Shown one piece after another: positions 1 through 6,216 of a stretch of 7,431 bases of DNA. Both the position numbers and the translations under genes were made by a program. The notes beneath the pieces were generated by a model. It worked only from the letters and a program-made list of their open reading frames with translations, had not been told where the DNA came from and ran no database searches. Source of the DNA: Actinomycetota bacterium (lineage in GTDB: Bacteria > Actinomycetota > Actinomycetes > Actinomycetales > Cellulomonadaceae); the NCBI GenBank assembly GCA_018898235.1, contig JAHIJU010000150.1, positions 1 to 7,431 of the forward strand, given 5' to 3'. Numbering within the stretch: position 1 is the stretch's first letter; each line of letters opens with the position of its first letter.

Positions 1-1106
1 CCGAGGAGCCCGGCGAGCTGCACTTCACCGCCGAGGTCGAGATCCGCCCCACGCTCGAGCTGCCGGCGCTCGACACGCTGTCCGTCTCCGTGGACGGTCT
101 GGAGGTCACCGACGAGGACGTGACCGCCCGGCTCGACGCGCTGCGCGAGCGGTTCGGCACCCTCGTCGGCGTCGACCGCCCGGCCGCCGACGGCGACTAC
201 GTCATCCTCGACCTGACCGCCACGATCGACGGCGAGCAGATCGACCAGGTCGCGGGCGTCTCCTACCAGATCGGCTCCGGCACCATGCTCGAGGGCATGG
301 ACGAGGCGCTCACCGGCCTGTCCGCCGGCGAGACCACCACCTTCACCTCGACGCTGGCCGGCGGCGACCGGGCCGGCGAGGAGTCCTTGGTCACCCTCGT
401 GGCGACCACCGTCAAGGAGCGTCAGCTCCCGCCGGCCGACGACGACTTCGCCCAGCTCGCGAGCGAGTTCGACACGCTCGCCGAGCTGCAGGACGACCTG
501 CGCCGCCAGGCCGAGACGGGCAAGTCCGGCGGCCGCGCCGTCCAGGCCCGCGACCTGCTCCTGGAGAAGCTGCTCGAGGCCGTCGAGATCCCCGTCCCGG
601 CCGGGGTCATCGAGACCGAGGTGCACCGCCACCTGGAGTCCGAGGGGCGCCTGGAGGACGAGACGCACCGCGCCGAGGTCACCGAGGAGTCGACGACCAG
701 CCTGCGTCGCCAGATCCTGCTCGACACCCTGGCCGAGCAGCTCGACGTCAAGGTCTCGCAGAGCGAGCTCGTCGAGTACCTGGTCGGTGCCGCCCAGCAG
801 TACGGCATGGACCCCAACGAGTTCATCAGCACGCTCGACAAGAACGGCCAGATCCCGGCCACGGTCGGCGAGGTGGCCCGCGGCAAGTCGTTGGCCGTCG
901 CGCTGCGCCGGGTGCAGGTGCTCGACCCGGCCGGTGCCGTGGTCGACCTTGCCGAGTTCATCGGCACGGACGCCGACGACCAGCCGGCGCCGGCGATCGA
1001 CGCCGACGAGACCGAGACCGAGGCCGATGAGGTCGAGGGCGACGAGGCACCGGCCGCAACCGGTCCGGACGCCGCGAGCGACATCTCGTCGGTGCTCGGC
1101 CGCTGA
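1..1106 (+). CDS. tig: Trigger factor, ribosome-associated chaperone/peptidyl-prolyl isomerase (5' end cut by window)
   Basis: Trigger factor binds the ribosome exit tunnel and shields nascent chains in the cytoplasm. The frame is open from base 3, giving 367 codons before the TGA at 1104-1106. The first visible residues (LHFTAEVEIRP, then LELPAL) match the linker between the ribosome-binding domain and the PPIase domain, so roughly the first 90 residues, including the ribosome-docking loop, lie upstream. Next comes the FKBP-like PPIase domain (GDYVILDLTATIDG, then IGSGTMLEGMDEAL), then the helical C-terminal chaperone domain (from about DDDFAQLASEFDTL to VARGKSLAVALRRV). The protein ends in a low-complexity acidic tail rich in D, E and A, as is common in actinobacteria. 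A GTG at 90 is in frame but lies inside the gene and is not the start. A strong hairpin follows, so the gene is probably transcribed separately from clpP1. Confidence 0.97.
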   Translation, partial: EEPGELHFTAEVEIRPTLELPALDTLSVSVDGLEVTDEDVTARLDALRERFGTLVGVDRPAADGDYVILDLTATIDGEQIDQVAGVSYQIGSGTMLEGMDEALTGLSAGETTTFTSTLAGGDRAGEESLVTLVATTVKERQLPPADDDFAQLASEFDTLAELQDDLRRQAETGKSGGRAVQARDLLLEKLLEAVEIPVPAGVIETEVHRHLESEGRLEDETHRAEVTEESTTSLRRQILLDTLAEQLDVKVSQSELVEYLVGAAQQYGMDPNEFISTLDKNGQIPATVGEVARGKSLAVALRRVQVLDPAGAVVDLAEFIGTDADDQPAPAIDADETETEADEVEGDEAPAATGPDAASDISSVLGR

Positions 1107-1115
1107 CAGCACACC

Positions 1116-1150
1116 GCAGGCCCGGGACGCGCACGTCGTCCCGGGCCTGC
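1116..1150 (+). terminator. Hairpin terminator after tig
   Basis: A perfect 14-bp inverted repeat (GCAGGCCCGGGACG at 1116-1129, its complement at 1137-1150) with a 7-nt loop begins 9 bases after the tig stop. No U-tract follows, which is usual for actinobacterial terminators. A second GC hairpin (8-bp arms at 1156-1163 and 1174-1181, 10-nt loop) lies just behind and may add to the stop. Termination strength is inferred. Confidence 0.8.
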
Positions 1151-1190
1151 GTCGTCCCCGGCCACCTGCCGCCGGCCGGGGCCGGCGATG

Positions 1191-1208
1191 ACTGCGCCGA
1201 CAGCGAAA
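1191..1208 (+). promoter_or_regulatory. Candidate ClgR operator upstream of clpP1
   Basis: The core CGCCGACAGCGAA (1195-1207) fits the ClgR-type pattern CGC-Y-N-A-N-R-GCG-W-W, as I recall it for corynebacteria and streptomycetes. The right half (GCGAA) is good; the left flank (ctg instead of a TT pair) is imperfect. Its centre at 1200 is about 60 bp before the transcription start predicted from the promoter at 1226-1253, a normal place for an activator. ClgR is known to activate clpP1-clpP2 in several actinobacteria; binding here is inferred. Confidence 0.6.
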
Positions 1209-1225
1209 AGCCGCCGGTCGCGGAC

Positions 1226-1253
1226 TTGGACCACATGCGGGGGGCGTTAGTGT
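1226..1253 (+). promoter_or_regulatory. Candidate sigma-70-type promoter of clpP1-clpP2
   Basis: TTGGAC (1226-1231) and TAGTGT (1248-1253) are separated by 16 bp. They resemble actinobacterial -35 and -10 (TANNNT) elements. The predicted start near 1260 would give a 5' leader of about 26 nt before the TTG start at 1286. It would place the upstream in-frame codons TTG 1226, ATG 1235 and GTG 1250 outside the message. Confidence 0.5.
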
Positions 1254-1276
1254 CCTCAACGCACCGCACAGAGCTT

Positions 1277-1283
1277 GGAGGAG
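1277..1283 (+). promoter_or_regulatory. Ribosome binding site that decides the clpP1 start (TTG)
   Basis: GGAGGAG at 1277-1283 is a near-perfect Shine-Dalgarno sequence directly before the TTG at 1286. None of the upstream in-frame starts (TTG 1226, ATG 1235, GTG 1250) has a comparable site. The spacing is short, about 4 nt from GGAGG to the start codon. Confidence 0.7.
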
Positions 1284-1285
1284 CC

Positions 1286-1912
1286 TTGAACGAGCAGCTG
1301 CCGGCGATCGGCCGGGCGGACACACCCGGTTTGGGCCTGAACGACAGCATCTACAACCGACTCCTGCGAGAGCGGATCATCTGGCTCGGCTCGGAGGTCC
1401 GGGACGAGAACGCGAACGCGATCTGCGCGCAGATGATGCTGCTCGCGGCCGAGGATCCGCACAAGGACATCTGGCTCTACATCAACTCCCCGGGCGGATC
1501 GATCACCGCGGGCATGGCGATCTACGACACCATGCAGTACATCGAGCCGGACGTGGCGACGATCGCGATGGGGATGGCCGCCTCGATGGGGCAGTTCCTG
1601 CTCTCGTCGGGGGCCAAGGGCAAGCGGTACGCGACCCCGCACGCGCGGGTGATGATGCACCAGCCGTCCGGCGGGATCGGTGGCACGGCCACCGACGTGC
1701 GGATCAACGCCCAGCTCATCATGCACATGAAGAAGGTCCTCGCCGAGCTGACGGCCGAGCAGACCGGGCAGCCGCTGGAGAAGATCCTCAAGGACAACGA
1801 CCGCGACAGCTGGTTCACCGCACCCGAGGCACTGGAGTACGGGTTCATCGACCACGTCGTGGCGCAGTCCACAGCCGTCACCGGCGGCGGCGGCACCAAG
1901 CAGAGCGCCTGA
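1286..1912 (+). CDS. clpP1: ATP-dependent Clp protease proteolytic subunit ClpP1
   Basis: Serine protease subunit (peptidase family S14) that in actinobacteria stacks as a heptameric ring onto a ClpP2 ring to form the mixed ClpP1P2 chamber; ClpX or ClpC delivers unfolded substrates. With the TTG start the protein is 208 aa, close to the usual 200. The triad is visible: Ser100 in GMAASMGQ, His125 in MMHQP, and Asp174 in DNDRDSW. The oxyanion and substrate strand INSPGGS (residues 67-72) is intact. The conserved body starts near residue 17 (LGLNDSIYNRLLRERIIWLGSE); the first residues are probably a processed propeptide. TTG 1286 is preferred over the longer frame from 1226 because of the strong ribosome binding site and the family start position. 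The gene lies 25 bp before clpP2 and is very likely co-transcribed, probably under ClgR. Confidence 0.96.
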   Translation: MNEQLPAIGRADTPGLGLNDSIYNRLLRERIIWLGSEVRDENANAICAQMMLLAAEDPHKDIWLYINSPGGSITAGMAIYDTMQYIEPDVATIAMGMAASMGQFLLSSGAKGKRYATPHARVMMHQPSGGIGGTATDVRINAQLIMHMKKVLAELTAEQTGQPLEKILKDNDRDSWFTAPEALEYGFIDHVVAQSTAVTGGGGTKQSA

Positions 1913-1937
1913 GCGCCGGATCGAGAGCGAGGAACCC

Positions 1938-2645
1938 GTGAGCATCGAGTCGCAGTACCTGAGCACCGCCGCCCGGCTGGCCGGGCCCGGCGGGCTGGCA
2001 CCGACCTCGCCCGCCGGACGGTACGTGCTGCCCCAGTTCGAGGAGCGCACCGCCTACGGCTTCAAGCGGCAGGACCCCTACACCAAGCTGTTCGAGGACC
2101 GGATCGTCTTCCTGGGCGTCCAGGTCGACGACGCGTCGGCCGATGACGTGATGGCCCAGCTGCTCGTCCTCGAGAGCAGCGACCCCGACCGTGACATCAC
2201 CATCTACATCAACTCCCCGGGCGGCTCCTTCACGGCGCTCACGGCGATCTACGACACGATGCTCTACATCAAGCCGCAGATCGTCACGGTGTGCCTCGGG
2301 CAGGCGGCCTCCGCGGCCGCGGTGCTGCTCGCGGCCGGTACGCCCGGCAAGCGGCTCGCGCTGCCGAACGCGCGGGTGCTCATCCACCAGCCCGCGATCG
2401 AGGGCGGCAGCTACGCCCAGGCCTCGGACATCGAGATCCACGCCAACGAGCTGATCCGAATGCGCGAGTGGCTCGAGGCGACACTGGCCAGGCACACCGG
2501 CCAGGCGATCGAGACGATCCAGCAGGACATCGAGCGCGACAAGATCCTCACGGCCGCCCAGGCCGCGGACTACGGGATCGTCGACCAGGTGCTGGCCAGC
2601 CGCAAGGGTGTGCTCCCGACGGTGGTCGCGGCCGCCAAGGAGTGA
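1938..2645 (+). CDS. clpP2: ATP-dependent Clp protease proteolytic subunit ClpP2
   Basis: Partner ring of ClpP1 in the actinobacterial ClpP1P2 protease. The product is 235 aa. The catalytic triad is Ser125 (GQAASAAA), His150 (LIHQP) and Asp201 (ERDKI), and the INSPGGS strand lies at 91-97. Residues 28-60 (GRYVLPQFEERTAYGF, then DPYTKLFEDRIVFLG) match the ClpP2 type rather than ClpP1. The N-terminus before GRYVLP is longer than in the mycobacterial protein by about 15 residues and rich in A, G and P; I infer that it is a propeptide removed on activation. The GTG start is preceded by GAGGA at 1929-1933. The gap to clpP1 is 25 bp with no terminator, so the two subunits should be made from one message. 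A strong hairpin follows the stop. Confidence 0.96.
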   Translation: MSIESQYLSTAARLAGPGGLAPTSPAGRYVLPQFEERTAYGFKRQDPYTKLFEDRIVFLGVQVDDASADDVMAQLLVLESSDPDRDITIYINSPGGSFTALTAIYDTMLYIKPQIVTVCLGQAASAAAVLLAAGTPGKRLALPNARVLIHQPAIEGGSYAQASDIEIHANELIRMREWLEATLARHTGQAIETIQQDIERDKILTAAQAADYGIVDQVLASRKGVLPTVVAAAKE

Positions 2646-2662
2646 GCGTGCGCAGGTGAGCC

Positions 2663-2714
2663 CAGGCCCGGTGCGGCGTGACTCGGTCGTGACCGACACG
2701 CCACACCGGGCCTG
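2663..2714 (+). terminator. Long hairpin terminator after clpP2
   Basis: The arms 2663-2680 and 2697-2714 pair over 18 positions with a single C/A mismatch. An inner 5-bp stem (2683-2687 with 2692-2696) closes on a CGTG tetraloop, so almost the whole 52-nt segment folds as one rod. There is no U-tract. The hairpin begins 17 bases after the clpP2 stop and should separate clpP1-clpP2 from clpX transcription. The left arm starts with CAGGCCCGG, as does the tig terminator stem. Confidence 0.82.
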
Positions 2715-2803
2715 CGGCCGATGTGGGCGCCGTGGGGCAGACTCCTCAACGGGCGCCGGCAGCTGCCGACCGGTCTGGTGACGGACCTGGCAGAGCTGGT
2801 GGG

Positions 2804-2832
2804 CTGACACGGCGCCGCGGGTGGTGTGCAAT
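2804..2832 (+). promoter_or_regulatory. Candidate promoter of clpX
   Basis: CTGACA (2804-2809) and TGCAAT (2827-2832) are separated by exactly 17 bp and match the -35 box at 5 of 6 and the -10 box at 4 of 6 positions. The predicted start near 2839 would leave a leader of about 80 nt before clpX. No ClgR-like CGC/GCG box was found in the 2715-2920 gap. The assignment rests only on box similarity and spacing. Confidence 0.4.
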
Positions 2833-2920
2833 GGAAGCGCGCCGCACGGGAGCCGTGGACTCACGGTGGCCCGCGGCGCATTCCGGTCCCGACGGGTCCG
2901 GACGAGAGAAGGGACCGCAC

Positions 2921-4198
<1,278 letters not shown>

Positions 4199-4206
4199 GC
4201 CGGTTC

Positions 4207-4251
4207 GGGTCCAGCCGTGGACACGACGGCCGGGCGCGTCGACCTGGACCC
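4207..4251 (+). terminator. Weak inverted repeat after clpX
   Basis: GGGTCCAG (4207-4214) pairs perfectly with CTGGACCC (4244-4251) around a 29-nt loop. A competing 5-bp hairpin (4214-4218 with 4226-4230) shares its first base with the outer left arm. The right arm abuts the TAGGAT element before the next gene. It may be an attenuating terminator for clpX, but the long loop makes this uncertain. Confidence 0.35.
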
Positions 4252-4257
4252 TAGGAT
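4252..4257 (+). promoter_or_regulatory. Candidate -10 element (TAGGAT) for a leaderless chorismate mutase transcript
   Basis: TAGGAT fits the actinobacterial TANNNT -10 pattern. It ends 6 bp before the GTG at 4264, so initiation about 7 nt downstream would fall on the G of the start codon and give a leaderless message. No clear -35 is visible. The same bases include AGGA, which could instead act as a weak ribosome binding site 7 nt before GTG if clpX transcription reads through. The two readings cannot be told apart from sequence. Confidence 0.4.
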
Positions 4258-4263
4258 CGGCCC

Positions 4264-4584
4264 GTGAGCGAGCAGCTACTTCCCGTCGAGCTATCGCGTC
4301 TGCGGCGCAGCATCGACAACATCGATGCGGCCCTGATCCACCTGCTCGCCGAGCGGTTCAAGGCCACCCAGCAGGTCGGCATCCTCAAGGCCGAGCGCGG
4401 CCTGCCCGCCTCGGACCCGGCACGTGAGGCCGAGCAGGTCGCCCGGCTGCGGTCGCTCGCGCACGAGTCCGACCTCGACCCGGAGTTCGCCGAGAAGTTC
4501 CTGGCGTTCCTCGTCGAAGAGGTCATCAGGCACCATGTCGCGATCGCCGAGGGCACGGCCGCACGCGAGGCCGACGAGGCCTGA
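4264..4584 (+). CDS. Chorismate mutase, AroQ class (monofunctional)
   Basis: Predicted to rearrange chorismate to prephenate, the first step toward phenylalanine and tyrosine, in the cytoplasm. The 106-aa protein spans one all-helical AroQ domain with no signal peptide and no fused dehydratase or dehydrogenase. Aligning by eye to the E. coli P-protein mutase domain gives the active-site counterparts Arg14 (R11), Arg31 in LAER (R28), Lys42 in GILK (K39), Asp51 (D48) and Glu55 (E52). The position matching E. coli Gln88 is His91 in VIRHH, which is unusual against the E. coli reference. The GTG start is the only one that leaves the first helix (VELSRLRRSIDNIDAAL) intact. The gene follows clpX by 65 bp on the same strand; I see no functional link to proteolysis, so the pairing is probably positional. 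The family call is solid; the exact subclass is not. Confidence 0.9.
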   Translation: MSEQLLPVELSRLRRSIDNIDAALIHLLAERFKATQQVGILKAERGLPASDPAREAEQVARLRSLAHESDLDPEFAEKFLAFLVEEVIRHHVAIAEGTAAREADEA

Positions 4585-4614
4585 CCCGGCGGTCGCTGCC
4601 GGCCGCGCGGCCGC

Positions 4615-4658
4615 GGTCCGGTCCGGGCGTTCGGTCCCGGGGTCCGGTCCGGGGGTCC
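4615..4658 (+). repeat. GGTCC short direct-repeat tract
   Basis: GGTCC occurs six times in 44 bp (starting at 4615, 4620, 4633, 4641, 4646 and 4654). A 13-bp unit, GGTCCGGTCCGGG, is repeated exactly at 4615-4627 and 4641-4653, a 26-bp period. Five G-runs (4625-4627, 4639-4642, 4651-4655, 4664-4666, 4668-4671) lie in or next to it. The function is unknown; slippage-prone intergenic sequence is the simplest view. Confidence 0.65.
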
Positions 4659-4789
4659 GTGCCGGGCGGGGATCGGCGTGGGTGCACGGACCACGGCGGG
4701 CGCCGCGTGGTGCGGCCGCGTCCCCGTGTGCGTTCAGCAATTGCCACCAAGATGCGTGACGGGTCGCGGAACGGTCGAGGACGGAAGTC

Positions 4790-4809
4790 CTACTAACCCG
4801 GTTTAGTAG
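4790..4809 (+). promoter_or_regulatory. 20-bp operator-like palindrome upstream of the CoA-transferase pair
   Basis: CTACTAACCCGGTTTAGTAG is symmetrical at 9 of 10 base pairs, with 7-bp outer arms that match perfectly. Its size and symmetry are typical of TetR-family operators, which often control acyl-CoA metabolism in actinobacteria. A TANNNT-type -10, TAGCCT, lies at 4815-4820, so the palindrome would cover the -35 region and could block RNA polymerase. A 5-bp hairpin with a GGAA tetraloop (4778-4791) overlaps its left edge. No regulator gene is in the window, so the binding protein is unknown. Confidence 0.5.
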
Positions 4810-4864
4810 ACCGCTAGCCTCGTCGTCGACAGGGCGGTCCAGAGTCGGCGCACCGAGCCGACGC

Positions 4865-4874
4865 GGTGATCACC
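4865..4874 (+). promoter_or_regulatory. Short perfect palindrome in the CoA-transferase leader
   Basis: GGTGATCACC is a perfect 10-bp palindrome 64 bp before the first CoA-transferase start. A weak promoter reading, TGATCA (4867-4872) then 17 bp then CATACT (4890-4895), overlaps it. It could be a second operator or a chance symmetry around GATC. Confidence 0.25.
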
Positions 4875-4937
4875 TCAATTCGGCGCGCACATACTGCCAG
4901 GTGGATTTCGCGTGCCTTCGATCCCGAGGGACTCGTG

Positions 4938-6182
4938 ATGACGGAGAATCCGGAGCGGCCGGCTTTCGGGCTCCTCCAGGGATTTCGGGTCGTGATGACC
5001 GGGCAGTCGGTGGCGGCTCCGTTCGCGGCGGCCCTGTATGCCGAGCACGGCGCCGATGTGATCTGGGTCGAGAACCCGGCCACGGTGGACCCGGGACGGA
5101 CGGCACGCCGCTCGGGCGCCTGGCAGCAGGACCGGCGCAACATGCGCAGCCTGTCCCTCGACTACGTCAGCGATGAGGGGCGCGAGGTGTTCCTGCGCCT
5201 GCTGGAGACGGCGGACGTGCTCATCGAGGCCTCCGTCGGGGGTCGTTTCGCGCGGCTCGGCCTGGGGGACAGTGTGCTCTGGGCCGCGAACCCGCGCCTC
5301 GTGGTGGTGCACATCTCGGGCTTCGGGCAGACCGGGGACGAGCGCTGGGTGCGGCGCGCCAGCTACGACCCGATCGCCCAGGCGTTCGGCTGCGCGATGC
5401 GGATGAACGGCGTGGCAGGGATGCCGTCGGCCCCGGCGATGCCATTCCCGGCCGACTACACCGCTGCGTTCTTCGGGTTCGGCATGGCAAACGCCGCGCT
5501 GCTGAGAAGGCGGGTGACCGGGCGCGGGGAGAGCATCGATGTCGCCCAGTTCGAGGCGATGATGCGTATTCAGGCCAACTATCCGACCGATTTCCTCCGG
5601 TATGGCCTCGACTATGTCAAGGAAGGCCACCGCTCACGCATCTGCGCATTGTACGGGACCTATCAGTGCGGTGACGGCGACGAGGTGTACCTGCTGGCCC
5701 TCGGCGCCGGGGTGGTGCGTCGGCTGCTGGGACTGCTCGGCCTGGAGCAGGGCGGCGAGCTCTTCCCGGACGCGATGACCTACGTGCCGGTGGACACGCC
5801 GGCGGCCCAGGTCCTCGAGGACGCGTTCGCCGCCTACCTCGCCACCCGCTCGGCCGAGCAGGTCGAGGACGAGCTCGCCGACGCCGGGGTGCCGTGCTCG
5901 CGGCTGATGGACTACGCGGCCGCCGTCGAGCACCCGCACTACCGGGCGCGGGGCGTCTTCACGCAATGGACGGCCAGCGACGGCCGGACCCAGGTGCCCG
6001 GCGTCAAGGTCGTCCCCGAGGTTGCCGGTCACCCCGGCCGCATCTGGCGCGGTGCGCCGACCATCGGCCAGGACAACGACGACATCCTCGCCGAGCTCGG
6101 GTACCCCGACGCCGCGCGGGACGCCCTGTACGCCGCCGGGCAGCTGTCCCGGCGGGAGTACTTCGAGACCACCGGTTCCTGA
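4938..6182 (+). CDS. CaiB/BaiF family (class III) CoA transferase, first of a tandem pair
   Basis: Predicted to move CoA from an acyl-CoA to a free carboxylic acid through an aspartyl-CoA thioester intermediate, in the cytoplasm. The protein is 414 aa and soluble, and covers the whole family length (E. coli CaiB is about 405 aa). Family blocks run in order: FGLLQGFRVV and AEHGADVIWVENP in the N-terminal Rossmann-like part, RRNMRSLSLD, LWAANPRLVVVHISGFGQ, the catalytic Asp173 in PADYTAAF, GRGESIDVAQFE, and the C-terminal TQWTASDGRT and GRIWRGAP. Of the members I know it resembles CaiB (carnitine/crotonobetaine) most, but the substrate cannot be fixed here. ATG 4938 is chosen because GAGGG lies at 4926-4930; the frame is open from GTG 4866, but those added residues do not fit the family. 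Codons around 5567-5660 end in A or T more often than elsewhere in the gene. It is the likely first gene of an operon with the paralogue 34 bp downstream. Confidence 0.92.
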   Translation: MTENPERPAFGLLQGFRVVMTGQSVAAPFAAALYAEHGADVIWVENPATVDPGRTARRSGAWQQDRRNMRSLSLDYVSDEGREVFLRLLETADVLIEASVGGRFARLGLGDSVLWAANPRLVVVHISGFGQTGDERWVRRASYDPIAQAFGCAMRMNGVAGMPSAPAMPFPADYTAAFFGFGMANAALLRRRVTGRGESIDVAQFEAMMRIQANYPTDFLRYGLDYVKEGHRSRICALYGTYQCGDGDEVYLLALGAGVVRRLLGLLGLEQGGELFPDAMTYVPVDTPAAQVLEDAFAAYLATRSAEQVEDELADAGVPCSRLMDYAAAVEHPHYRARGVFTQWTASDGRTQVPGVKVVPEVAGHPGRIWRGAPTIGQDNDDILAELGYPDAARDALYAAGQLSRREYFETTGS

Positions 6183-6202
6183 CCGCAGTCACCGCAGCCC
6201 CC

Positions 6203-6209
6203 AGGAGGA
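6203..6209 (+). promoter_or_regulatory. Strong ribosome binding site fixing the start of the second CoA transferase
   Basis: AGGAGGA lies 7 nt before ATG 6217, the best Shine-Dalgarno match in the window. The frame is open upstream to 6022, but that part overlaps the preceding gene in another frame and has no family similarity, so ATG 6217 is the start. Confidence 0.8.
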
Positions 6210-6216
6210 CCACCAG

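Larger units (their letters stand above)
4585..4937. other. 353-bp non-coding gap between core genes and the CoA-transferase operon
   Basis: No credible gene was found on either strand. The left half (to about 4732) is extremely GC-rich. It has a 14-bp perfect palindrome at 4600-4613, GGTCC repeats at 4615-4658 and a weak 6-bp hairpin (4690-4695 with 4706-4711). The right half is distinctly less GC-rich. It contains the palindromes at 4790-4809 and 4865-4874 and probably the promoter of the CoA-transferase genes. I see no strong terminator for the chorismate mutase gene, although the GC-rich tract could fold. Confidence 0.75.

Noticed and set aside
1156..1181. Second GC hairpin after tig considered as an independent regulatory element
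   Set aside because: It has an 8-bp stem with a 10-nt loop in very GC-rich sequence; best treated as an accessory to the main terminator.
2723..2920. In-frame extension of ClpX by 66 residues upstream of GTG 2921, including ATG 2831
   Set aside because: The extension has no resemblance to ClpX, overlaps the candidate promoter, and MARIGDGADLL after AAGGGA is the conserved family start.
4526..4759. Open frames on both strands over the end of the chorismate mutase gene and the GC-rich tract
   Set aside because: The products are arginine/proline/glycine-rich repeats driven by base composition, with no ribosome binding site or motif.
4866..4937. Upstream GTG start for the first CoA transferase adding 24 residues
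   Set aside because: No ribosome binding site lies at 4866, and family members begin near the FGLLQG block; ATG 4938 has GAGGG at proper spacing.
4585..4937. Search for a tRNA, riboswitch, CRISPR array or attachment site in the gap
   Set aside because: No cloverleaf, conserved riboswitch core, spaced repeats or tRNA-end duplication could be seen; only short palindromes and the GGTCC tract.
6022..6216. In-frame extension of the second CoA transferase into the preceding gene
   Set aside because: It overlaps the first CoA-transferase gene in another frame, looks like low-complexity frame shadow, and a strong ribosome binding site marks ATG 6217.
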